In this document: positions 1 to 6,799 of the stretch, one piece after another
Position numbering within the stretch: position 1 is the stretch's first letter
How the letters are laid out: the number at the start of each line of letters is the position of its first letter
NCBI GenBank assembly: GCA_964463325.1
Contig: CAYXBY010000048.1
Span: 1-11,989, forward strand
Reading direction: 5' to 3'
Length of the DNA stretch: 11,989 nt
From: UMGS1002 sp964463325
GTDB lineage: Bacteria; Bacillota; Clostridia; Oscillospirales; CAG-272
Program-made: the position numbers and the translations under genes
Notes under the pieces: model-generated
The model's database searches: none
What the model was told of the DNA's origin: nothing
The model's input: the letters and a program-made list of their open reading frames with translations, nothing else

Positions 1-1523
1 ACAACTGGATGGATCCCAAGGAGTGCTACGAAAAGCTGTCCAAGCTCTTTCGCGGCTCAATGAAGGGACGTACCATGTACGTTATTCCCTACTCCATGAG
101 TATCGTGGGCTCGCCCTTTGCCAAGTACGGCATCGAGCTGACCGACTCTATCTACGTCGTGCTCAACATGCTCATTATGACACGGGTCGGCACCTCTGTG
201 CTTGAGGCACTGGGTGACTCCCCTGACTATATCAAGGGTCTGCACGCCAAGGCTCAGCTTGACGAGGAAAACCGCTATATCTGCCACTTCCCCGAGGACA
301 ATACTATCTGGTCTGTCAACTCCGGCTACGGCGGAAACGTACTGCTGGGCAAGAAGTGCTTCGCGCTCCGCATCGCCTCCTACCTCGGCCGCAAGGAGAA
401 CTGGATGGCTGAGCACATGCTCATACTGGGCATAGAGTCCCCCGAAGGCGAGACCAAGTACATCTGCGCCGCCTTCCCCTCTGCCTGCGGTAAGACCAAC
501 CTCGCCATGCTCATCCCGCCCGAGTATTACGCAAAGAAGGGCTACAAGGTTTGGTGCGTCGGCGATGACATCTCCTGGCTGCGCGTCGGTGAAGACGGCA
601 GACTGTGGGCTGTCAACCCCGAGAACGGCTTCTTCGGCGTTGCCCCCGGCACCAATGAAAAGTCCAACCCCAATGCACTGCACACCTGTATGAAGGATAC
701 TATCTTCACCAACGTCTGCCACAACCTCGACGACAACACCGTTTGGTGGGAGGGTCTGGACAACGATCCGCCTCACAACGCTGAGAACTGGCGCGGTGAA
801 AAGTGGGATTACACCAAGTACGACAAAAACAATAAGGTACAGACCGCCGGTGCACATCCCAACTCCCGTTTTACTGCCAAAGCTGTCAACTGTCCCTGCC
901 TGTCCTCCGAGTTCAACAACCCGCAGGGCGTGCCGATCTCGGCTATCGTGTTCGGCGGCAGACGCGCCAAGACCGCTCCGCTGGTATACCAGTCCACCAG
1001 CTGGCAGAACGGTACGTTTGTCGGCTCCATCATGGCCTCTGAGACCACGGCTGCCGCTGCCGGCGCTGTCGGCGTAGTACGCCGCGACCCCATGGCAATG
1101 CGTCCCTTCGTCGGCTATGACATGGGCGACTACTGGGCACACTGGCTCAAGATGGGTACGCTCATTCCTCACGCGCCTAAGATCTTCCACGTCAACTGGT
1201 TCCGCACCGATGACGCCGGCAACTTCATTTGGCCCGGCTTTGGCGACAACATGAGAGTGCTTATGTGGATCTTAGCTCGCTGCGAAGACAAGGTTGGCGC
1301 TGACATCACGCCTATAGGCTATATTCCTCACGCCGAGGACATCTGCATCGAAGGTCTCAAGGACGTGACGCTCGACACCATCCGCGAGCTGCTCAACGTC
1401 GACACCGAGAGCTGGCTGGCTGATATCAAGAACATCCGCGAGTTCTATGCGCAGGTAGGCGACAGAGTTCCCACCGCGCTGTACGACGAGCTGGATGCTC
1501 TCGAAGCAAGACTTTCTAAGTAA
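1..1523 (+). CDS. pckG: GTP-dependent phosphoenolpyruvate carboxykinase (5' partial)
   Basis: Cytosolic enzyme interconverting oxaloacetate + GTP with phosphoenolpyruvate + CO2 + GDP; in anaerobic gut bacteria it often runs in the carboxylating direction towards fermentation products. The reading frame is open to the window edge (Asn-Trp precede the first visible Met at 9), so that Met is internal. About 506 residues are visible; GTP-type enzymes are near 590-620, so roughly 85-110 N-terminal residues lie outside. Numbering from the Met at 9: the GYGGN substrate loop at 107-111; the P-loop FPSACGKTNLA at 156-166 with the family's reactive Cys160; the metal/nucleotide segment VGDDISW at 184-190; NPENGFFGVAPGT at 203-215; and FHVNWFRTDDAG followed by WPGFGDN near the C-terminal third. 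These are GTP-type, not ATP-type, signatures. It stands alone, ends at TAA and is followed 12 nt later by a strong terminator. The promoter is outside the window. Confidence 0.97.
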   Translation, partial: NWMDPKECYEKLSKLFRGSMKGRTMYVIPYSMSIVGSPFAKYGIELTDSIYVVLNMLIMTRVGTSVLEALGDSPDYIKGLHAKAQLDEENRYICHFPEDNTIWSVNSGYGGNVLLGKKCFALRIASYLGRKENWMAEHMLILGIESPEGETKYICAAFPSACGKTNLAMLIPPEYYAKKGYKVWCVGDDISWLRVGEDGRLWAVNPENGFFGVAPGTNEKSNPNALHTCMKDTIFTNVCHNLDDNTVWWEGLDNDPPHNAENWRGEKWDYTKYDKNNKVQTAGAHPNSRFTAKAVNCPCLSSEFNNPQGVPISAIVFGGRRAKTAPLVYQSTSWQNGTFVGSIMASETTAAAAGAVGVVRRDPMAMRPFVGYDMGDYWAHWLKMGTLIPHAPKIFHVNWFRTDDAGNFIWPGFGDNMRVLMWILARCEDKVGADITPIGYIPHAEDICIEGLKDVTLDTIRELLNVDTESWLADIKNIREFYAQVGDRVPTALYDELDALEARLSK

Positions 1524-1535
1524 AATATAACAGAT

Positions 1536-1588
1536 TGGCCGTCTCAAATGTGAAGAAACACATTTGAGACGGCCATATTTTTTATATT
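1536..1588 (+). terminator. Rho-independent terminator of the PEP carboxykinase gene
   Basis: A perfect 17-bp stem (arms 1536-1552 and 1559-1575, core GGCCGTCTCAAATGTG) closes a 6-nt loop and is followed by a T-rich tract at 1576-1588. It starts 12 nt after the stop codon. The stem is unusually long and has no mismatch. Confidence 0.93.
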
Positions 1589-1593
1589 TGTGA

Positions 1594-1641
1594 TGCAATA
1601 AAAAGCTCATGCGCTGCCAAGCCGTGCTGCGCATGAGCTTT
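1594..1641 (-). terminator. Rho-independent terminator of the sigma/anti-sigma/fakA operon
   Basis: Read on the minus strand, AAAGCTCATGCGC (1641-1629) pairs perfectly with GCGCATGAGCTTT (1614-1602) around a 14-nt loop, followed by TTTTTATTGCA. It begins five bases beyond the fakA stop codon. Together with the plus-strand hairpin at 1536-1588 it forms a tail-to-tail double terminator between convergent genes. Confidence 0.9.
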
Positions 1642-1646
1642 ATTAT

Positions 1647-3299
1647 TTATTCCGCGAATGTGTCCGCGGCTATAACATAGCTGTATACCGGCTGACCGCC
1701 GTACACCAGCGCAATATCCGCAGCGCGGTCGCCGACATGCTCTGACATGATATCCAGCATCTGCTGCGCCTCTGCCTCCTTGATGCCCTTGCCGTAATAG
1801 AGTGTCAGGCAATCACATTCTGGTATCAGCGCGGCCATGCTGACTGCCATAGCTGCCATGCTGTCCTCCGCCAGTTTGACCTTGCCCTCGGCCAGGCCGA
1901 GATACTGATGCTTTTTGATCATCAGACCGTCGACATCGGCGTCGCGAACGGCGCGGGTCACCGAGAAGGAAGCCACGCTACTGACAGCTGAGCGCATTTC
2001 CTCAAGATTTTCGTCCGGCGTACGCGATTCGTTGTAAGCAAATAGTGCTGAAATGCCCTGCGGCAGCGTGCGTGTTGGAATGACAAGCACACGCGTGCCC
2101 TGCGCCAGCTTGGCGGCCTGCTCGGCGGCCAGCACGATGTTGCCGTTGTTGGTCAGCACTATAGCATTCTCGCAGGGGCAGCTCTCGATTGCCCGAAGAA
2201 TGTCCTCGGCCGACGGATTCATGCTTTGGCCACCGCTTATAATGACATCCGTACCCAGCCCTTTAAAGACGTCATCGAAGCCGTCGCCCGGCGATACCGC
2301 AAACACGCCGTACCGCTTGCGCGGCTCGCTCTGCACCGTCTCGGCAGGTGCTGCCGGTGTCGTGACAAGACCGCTGTGCTGCACCTTCATGTTCTCAACC
2401 TTGGAGGTGCGCGGTGTGCCGCAGTCATACAACATACCCAGCACCTTGAGCGGCTCATTTGTGTGAATGTGCACCTTGAGCATCTCACCGTCCCAAGTCA
2501 GCACCATGCTGTCGCCCATGGGCGACAGCCGCGAGCGCAGCTCACGAACACGCGCCTCGTCAAAGCTGCTGTCGGTGTCGAGCAGGCACTCGGTACAGAA
2601 GGAAAATTTGATCTCGGCTTCATCGAATATCTCAAAATCAGCGCTGGCCGACATTGCAGCGCTATAGGTATCCGCCGCTGCCGACACAGCCTCACTCAGC
2701 TGCTCGCCGCGTGCTGCCGCACGCATGCCCTCGACTATCCGCACAAAGCCATAGCCGCCGGAATCCACCACGTGTGCACGCTTGAGCGCCGGAAGCAACT
2801 CGGGCGTGCGCTTAAGCACCTCCTCAGCACGAACATAAAGCAGATCAAGCAGCTCGCCAATCTCCTGAGGCGGCTGCTCAATGCCGGTCGCACATTCGCG
2901 CATGACCGTCAATATGGTTCCCTCAACCGGCTTTTCCACAGCCGAAGATGCCGATCTGGCTCCCTCACGGAATGCTTCAAGCAGCACCTGTGAATCTGCC
3001 TCGCTGCGTCCGTCAAACACTTTAGCCACGCCGCGGAAGAAAAGTGAAAGTATAACGCCGGAGTTGCCGCGCGCGGCTCGCATCATGTCACGCGCCGACG
3101 AGGCTGAGACCTCAGACAGCGTTGCCATGCTAAGCGACACCGCCTTGATGCCCTCCATAGTCATGCTCATGTTGGTACCGGTGTCGCCGTCCGGCACCGG
3201 AAAAACATTGAGGCCGTTGACCGTCTCCCGATGAGCCAGCAGGCAGGCGGCACCCATGCGGAGCAGCTCTCCGTAGACTGTGCCGTTTATGACAGTCAT
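1647..3299 (-). CDS. fakA: Fatty acid kinase catalytic subunit FakA (DAK2 / YloV family)
   Basis: Known role of the family: a cytosolic kinase that phosphorylates fatty acids bound to a FakB (DegV-family) carrier, giving acyl-phosphate for phospholipid synthesis. The 550-residue length is normal. The N-terminal DhaL-like kinase domain (about 1-200) carries NVFPVPDGDTGTNM at 31-44, with the Mg-ATP aspartates D37 and D39, and RGNSGVILS at 77-85. The middle domain has FCTECLL at 234-240 and VHIHTNEP at 276-283, matching the Cys/His/His metal site of characterised FakA. A linker rich in Ala and Pro (312-326) leads to the C-terminal domain, which ends near YGGQPVYSY. The start is well supported by GGAAGGAG seven to eight bases upstream. 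It lies 3 nt after the anti-sigma stop, so it is the third gene of the ECF operon. A FakB-like gene lies about 3.5 kb away in the window. Product identity is firm; the cellular acyl substrate is inferred. Confidence 0.93.
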   Translation of the reverse strand: MTVINGTVYGELLRMGAACLLAHRETVNGLNVFPVPDGDTGTNMSMTMEGIKAVSLSMATLSEVSASSARDMMRAARGNSGVILSLFFRGVAKVFDGRSEADSQVLLEAFREGARSASSAVEKPVEGTILTVMRECATGIEQPPQEIGELLDLLYVRAEEVLKRTPELLPALKRAHVVDSGGYGFVRIVEGMRAAARGEQLSEAVSAAADTYSAAMSASADFEIFDEAEIKFSFCTECLLDTDSSFDEARVRELRSRLSPMGDSMVLTWDGEMLKVHIHTNEPLKVLGMLYDCGTPRTSKVENMKVQHSGLVTTPAAPAETVQSEPRKRYGVFAVSPGDGFDDVFKGLGTDVIISGGQSMNPSAEDILRAIESCPCENAIVLTNNGNIVLAAEQAAKLAQGTRVLVIPTRTLPQGISALFAYNESRTPDENLEEMRSAVSSVASFSVTRAVRDADVDGLMIKKHQYLGLAEGKVKLAEDSMAAMAVSMAALIPECDCLTLYYGKGIKEAEAQQMLDIMSEHVGDRAADIALVYGGQPVYSYVIAADTFAE

Positions 3300-3302
3300 G
3301 GC

Positions 3303-3611
3303 TTATCTCCTTCCGTTGCTGACAATTAGTCCGACCACACAGCCTGCCAGCGTTGCAACGGTACAGCCGGTGACGAACATCAGCGCATTGCGCTGCGATA
3401 TTCTGCGAGCCAGCGCGGAATAAGCATAGCGATTCCCACGGGACGGCGTTTTCATTGAGCGGGCAATGTGCCCTGCCCTTTCATTTTCATAATGACGGCG
3501 GCACTCGGGGCATTCTTCCAGGTGCGCCTTGATGAGCGCGGTGGTCTCAGCGCTCGTTTCCTTATCTATATAAAGCGAAAGCAGGTCCTGAACCATAGAA
3601 CACTTAATCAT
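3303..3611 (-). CDS. Zinc-finger (ZAS/zf-HC2) anti-sigma factor, membrane anchored
   Basis: Predicted to hold the adjacent ECF sigma factor inactive at the membrane. This 102-residue protein has the anti-sigma zinc signature HLEECPEC (H30, C34, C37), plus a Cys at position 4 within the N-terminal helix region, in the order typical of RsiW-like ZAS domains. A basic linker (about 52-74) precedes one hydrophobic helix at about 77-98. Only a few residues (SNGRR) remain beyond the helix, so there is essentially no extracytoplasmic sensor domain. Its start overlaps the sigma gene end by 8 nt, and fakA follows after 3 nt, so coupled translation is likely. The signal and the release mechanism (proteolysis or conformational change) cannot be read from the sequence. 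Confidence 0.9.
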   Translation of the reverse strand: MIKCSMVQDLLSLYIDKETSAETTALIKAHLEECPECRRHYENERAGHIARSMKTPSRGNRYAYSALARRISQRNALMFVTGCTVATLAGCVVGLIVSNGRR

Positions 3612-4110
3612 TGAGCAATTTCTCCTTTATCATATTTTTTGCGCGGTGATATATGACCTTTGCCGAATTCTCGGATATGCCGAGCTTCATCGCTATCTCG
3701 CGGAACGGCAGCTCGCCGTATATCCGCAGTATCAGCACCTCGGAATATTTGGGCGGCATGGCCGCGATGGCCTGGCGCACGCTTTGCGCCTCCACCTCAC
3801 GGACGATCCGATAGCCCGGCTCATCAGAGAGCGGCGCCTCGGGCTCGGTCACATAAAGATCGATCAAAATGCGCTCGTTCCGTGTGCGGCGCAGATGCTT
3901 AAGAAACATATTTTTTGCAATAGCGGCCAACCATGTGAACATCTCACATTCTCCGCGGTAGCGTGAAAGTGACATATAGGCCTGATAAAAGGTCTCCTGA
4001 GTCAGATCCTCGGCGGTCTCGTGCTCGTGGCACAGCTTGAACAAAAACGAATACACGCGGCGGTAATAGGCGCGGTAGATCGTTTCAAATGACGCGTCGT
4101 AGCTTGTCAT
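3604..4110 (-). CDS. ECF-type RNA polymerase sigma factor
   Basis: Directs RNA polymerase to a small set of promoters when released by its anti-sigma factor. The 168-residue protein has the ECF layout. Region 2 (about 5-75) contains the core-binding/-10 segment AEDLTQETFYQAY at 33-45 and FTWLAAIAKNMFLKHLRR at 58-75. A variable linker follows, then region 4 (about 108-163) with MPPKYSEVLILRIYGELPF and the helix-turn-helix REIAMKLGISENSAKVIYHR at 137-156. There is no region 1 or 3. The start is supported by GGAAAGGAG about six bases upstream. First gene of the operon sigma / anti-sigma / fakA. A promoter-like TGTAAC-N16-GTACTAAT lies just upstream, suggesting autoregulation. The specific ECF subgroup is not assigned. 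Confidence 0.95.
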   Translation of the reverse strand: MTSYDASFETIYRAYYRRVYSFLFKLCHEHETAEDLTQETFYQAYMSLSRYRGECEMFTWLAAIAKNMFLKHLRRTRNERILIDLYVTEPEAPLSDEPGYRIVREVEAQSVRQAIAAMPPKYSEVLILRIYGELPFREIAMKLGISENSAKVIYHRAKNMIKEKLLND

Positions 4111-4137
4111 GACAGCTCCTTTCCTGGTTTATATAAT

Positions 4138-4167
4138 ATTAGTACCGTTTTTCACTAAAAGGTTACA
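4138..4167 (-). promoter_or_regulatory. Candidate ECF-type autoregulated promoter of the sigma/anti-sigma/fakA operon
   Basis: On the minus strand TGTAAC (4167-4162) is separated by 16 bases from GTACTAAT (4145-4138). This resembles ECF promoters, which have an AAC-containing -35 and a GTA-containing -10 (for example TGAAAC-N16-CGTA for Bacillus SigW). The predicted start lies about 20 nt before the sigma ATG, leaving room for its ribosome site. The same motif with identical spacing occurs at 7727-7756. Confidence 0.6.
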
Positions 4168-4204
4168 GAAAAACGTCAAAATTGCCCTTCCAGCCTATGA
4201 TCAC

Positions 4205-6013
4205 CTATATCAGCGGCAGTTCTGTCATGCGCAACTTGGCGCAACCATAGGGATACAGCTCAACCTCCTGCGGCTCGGAGAGCGGTAGGAGCGAGCCCGG
4301 AGTCTTGGCACAGACCGAATCAAAGCCGTCCTCAAGTCCCCAGGCGATCCGCCTCACCTCGGCTCTGACCACCATCGGCGGTCTTACCGAATCAAATGGT
4401 ACGTCCGGCACATCGCGCGCCTCAGCCCGAAAAAATGGAGAGGAATAGGCATAGCTCCACTCAGATGTGGGCAGATATTCGTAATCACAGTAAGGATATT
4501 TTCTCTCAACGCCGTTTTTTTCATACTCATACATCTTTTTTTCGTTTGATATGGGCAGTGAGAATACAAGCGAGCCGCAACGGACAGTCTTTAAGCTATG
4601 CGGACGCTCGACAATAATCGGCTCGGTCTCAAATTCGACAAGAATACATGCACCTGACATCCCCACATCAACACTCAGCTCTCCACTGACATCAACGCGC
4701 TTGCCGTTCACAGTGACACGCTTGGCAAATGAGGGAATTCGCACCTTGAGCGTGAGCGCTTTTCGCGTTTCAACCGTATATTGCAGTCTATTTTTGAAGG
4801 GATAGTCGGTCTCGAGCGTTATAGTGAAATCTGCCGTTGTCAACCGAGACGGCAATGGAACCACCGAAACAACTGTATCGCCGCTGTGCATAAAAGTCGA
4901 CAGCGCCAGCTTTGGCCATGCCTGACCAAAGTTGGCCGTGCAACAACCAAAGTTTGGCTCAAGGCCGAACAGATTAGCCTCCTTGCCGTTTGTTCTGAAG
5001 ATGGGGCGCGTCGGGAAGCGCTGGCAAGCTATCTGATTGCTCTGCTGGACATACTGGTGCGTCCACATATCGTCACTAATTGTCGCGGGCAGCGCGTTAA
5101 AGGCCAAAAGCTCCAACCGCTCCGCCCACCGGCTGTCGCCGGTATACGCATAGAGCCATTCGTACGAATACATCTGCTCTGCCACCGCGCACAGCTCCGT
5201 GCCCTGTATGGGGCTGAGCCCCGAAAGGCATTCGTCACCCGTGAACAGCCCCACCGGCGTGCCGTTATACTGCTCGAGCAACGTGACAAAACGCTCCGCG
5301 AGATCGGTATATTTCTCGTGAAGTATGTCGGCACTGATGGCCTCCTGCTTTAGCATCATGGCAAGATTGACGATATGCGTTTCAAACGCCCACATGTTTT
5401 TAGGATGCTTCCAGCGTTCTTCAAAATCGCGATAATTCGCGCCCTGCGCACGAAGCAGCTGTGCGAGCTCGTATATCCATGCCTCGTCATATCTGCGGAC
5501 AAGAAAGTCAAGCGCCACAAAGGCCTCAAACCAGCGGAACCTCCCCCACTTAAAAAGCTTGATCGTTCCGCTTGACAGCAGATCATAATAATTCTTGAAG
5601 CAGCGGTAAAGAGCACCGGGAATACGTTCGTCTGACGAACATTCATAGTAAACCACAAGCACCTTTGATATTAACTGCACCGCCCAGGTATCATATGTTG
5701 GGATGTCCTCGTCACGGCATGGGCATATCCAGCCACTCGGCCGTTGAAAAGACAGTATTGCGTCTACATACCTCCGCGCCCGCGCTATCATGCCCTCATC
5801 CTCAAGCAGATATGCCAGTGGGATAAAGCCGTCAAGCCAGTACGGGACTCGCTCCCAGCCCTCTGCATCACCGCCGATCCATGCGCTGTCGCGAACGTCG
5901 CGCCATATTCTGTCAAGATTGCCCGCCAGACCTGCTGCTTGCAGTTCAAGCTGACGCCGCAGCCAGCCCTGTGGTTTGAGGTTCTGAGAGGTGTAGAATT
6001 GCCATTTGTGCAT
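4205..6013 (-). CDS. GH127-type beta-L-arabinofuranosidase-like glycoside hydrolase (DUF1680)
   Basis: Predicted intracellular glycosidase: there is no signal peptide, so it should act on oligosaccharides after uptake. The 602 residues fit an (alpha/alpha)6-barrel (about 1-380) followed by a beta-sandwich. In the characterised family member HypBA1, zinc is held by Glu338, Cys340, Cys417 and Cys418, with Cys417 the nucleophile and Glu322 the acid/base. The equivalents here appear to be E273 and C275 (in GTELCAVAEQM) and C357 and C358 (in NFGCCTAN), so the zinc/Cys site looks intact. E261 in TGDECL is a candidate acid/base by position. The start is supported by AAAGGAGAG about six bases upstream. 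It is a single-gene unit with its own promoter, and no transporter or other sugar enzyme is nearby, so the substrate cannot be inferred. The exact sugar specificity may differ from arabinofuranose, since only a few members of this broad family are characterised. Confidence 0.85.
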   Translation of the reverse strand: MHKWQFYTSQNLKPQGWLRRQLELQAAGLAGNLDRIWRDVRDSAWIGGDAEGWERVPYWLDGFIPLAYLLEDEGMIARARRYVDAILSFQRPSGWICPCRDEDIPTYDTWAVQLISKVLVVYYECSSDERIPGALYRCFKNYYDLLSSGTIKLFKWGRFRWFEAFVALDFLVRRYDEAWIYELAQLLRAQGANYRDFEERWKHPKNMWAFETHIVNLAMMLKQEAISADILHEKYTDLAERFVTLLEQYNGTPVGLFTGDECLSGLSPIQGTELCAVAEQMYSYEWLYAYTGDSRWAERLELLAFNALPATISDDMWTHQYVQQSNQIACQRFPTRPIFRTNGKEANLFGLEPNFGCCTANFGQAWPKLALSTFMHSGDTVVSVVPLPSRLTTADFTITLETDYPFKNRLQYTVETRKALTLKVRIPSFAKRVTVNGKRVDVSGELSVDVGMSGACILVEFETEPIIVERPHSLKTVRCGSLVFSLPISNEKKMYEYEKNGVERKYPYCDYEYLPTSEWSYAYSSPFFRAEARDVPDVPFDSVRPPMVVRAEVRRIAWGLEDGFDSVCAKTPGSLLPLSEPQEVELYPYGCAKLRMTELPLI

Positions 6014-6056
6014 AGTGCTCTCCTTTATGCGGGACGCTAATGGCCGCCCCTGGTGT

Positions 6057-6070
6057 TGATCCTCGGATCA
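6057..6070. promoter_or_regulatory. Perfect palindrome at the predicted transcript start of the GH127 gene (candidate operator)
   Basis: TGATCC-TC-GGATCA is a perfect inverted repeat with 6-bp arms. It sits immediately downstream of the -10 at 6078-6083, covering about +1 to +14, a position where a bound repressor would block transcription. The regulator is not in the window. Confidence 0.4.
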
Positions 6071-6077
6071 CAGCTAC

Positions 6078-6106
6078 ATTATATCACATTTTGCCGTCCC
6101 CTGCAA
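6078..6106 (-). promoter_or_regulatory. Housekeeping-type promoter of the GH127 gene
   Basis: On the minus strand TTGCAG (6106-6101), a 17-bp spacer and a perfect TATAAT (6083-6078). The bases before the -10 give TGATATAAT, an extended -10. The weak -35 is offset by the extended -10. The predicted start near 6071 gives a leader of about 58 nt. Confidence 0.65.
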
Positions 6107-6118
6107 TACATTTTGCCG
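6086..6118 (-). repeat. 11-bp direct repeat with 22-bp period overlapping the GH127 promoter
   Basis: CGGCAAAATGT occurs exactly at 6096-6086 and at 6118-6108 on the minus strand. The start-to-start distance is 22 bp, about two helical turns. One copy is in the spacer between -35 and -10, the other just upstream of the -35. Direct repeats at this spacing are typical of regulators that bind one DNA face, such as AraC-type proteins. The function is inferred only. Confidence 0.45.
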
Positions 6119-6127
6119 CTCGGCGCG

Positions 6128-6799
6128 TCACATGCAATAAAATAAAATGCTGACCGCCTGAAGCAGGCTGCCGGTCACCACAAAAACGTGAAACACCGTG
6201 TGAAATATCGGCTTTTTGCCGCCCACGCCGTAGAGGATCGCCCCTACGGTATATGCCACACCGCCGGCGAGCAGCCACATAAAGCCGTCAAGCCCCATGG
6301 CCTCGACTGTGGCGTGCAGCACCAGAATTATGAACCAGCCCATGCCGATGTAACAGATCATATTAAAGGCGCGGTACTTCTTGTGGTCGATCGCAGCGAA
6401 CACGACGGCAAGTGCCGCCAGCCCCCATTCCGCACCGAATATGACCCACGCCACCACCGGGTGCTCGACCCGCACGCAGGACAGCAGCACCGGCGTGTAT
6501 GTACCGGCGATCAAAAAATATATAGTGCAGTGGTCTATGACCTGCATCACCTTTTTGCCCATGCCGGGACGCAGGCCGTGATAAACGCTCGACACGCTGT
6601 ACAGCGCTATCAGCGCCGCGCCGTATATACTGCCCGACACCACGCCCCAAACATTTGAATGACCGGCCGCCACGACAACGCACAGCACCAGCGTCAGCAC
6701 TCCCAGCCCGCCGCCGACGATATGCGTCACCATATTTGCACAGTCCTCGCCGCGCGTGTATGCGGGGAGGACACGGTCTTTCAACGGAGTGCGGCTCAT
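6128..6799 (-). CDS. hlyIII: Hemolysin III / PAQR family membrane protein (TrhA-like)
   Basis: Seven-helix integral membrane protein of the progestin/adipoQ receptor superfamily. Bacterial members are named hemolysin III but are better linked to membrane homeostasis. The 223-residue length is normal. The family's conserved polar residues are all visible: E18, N22 and H26 before the first helix; SxxYH at 70-74; DHCTIYFLIAGTYTP at 89-103; and HxxxH in the last third (H200, H204). The Ser/His/Asp/His/His set is the proposed metal site of the PAQR fold. Its ATG overlaps the degV stop as ATGA, with only a weak ribosome site inside the degV end, so translational coupling is likely. Any hydrolase activity is unproven for bacterial members. 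Confidence 0.93.
   Translation of the reverse strand: MSRTPLKDRVLPAYTRGEDCANMVTHIVGGGLGVLTLVLCVVVAAGHSNVWGVVSGSIYGAALIALYSVSSVYHGLRPGMGKKVMQVIDHCTIYFLIAGTYTPVLLSCVRVEHPVVAWVIFGAEWGLAALAVVFAAIDHKKYRAFNMICYIGMGWFIILVLHATVEAMGLDGFMWLLAGGVAYTVGAILYGVGGKKPIFHTVFHVFVVTGSLLQAVSILFYCM

Noticed and set aside
57..1190. Long antisense open frame (377 codons) opposite the PEP carboxykinase gene
   Set aside because: It mirrors a conserved enzyme in the other strand, has no recognisable domain and no ribosome site; it arises from GC-rich codon use.
4781..5353. Plus-strand open frame (190 codons) inside the GH127 gene
   Set aside because: Shadow of the conserved minus-strand enzyme, including its Zn/Cys site; no start signal or family features.
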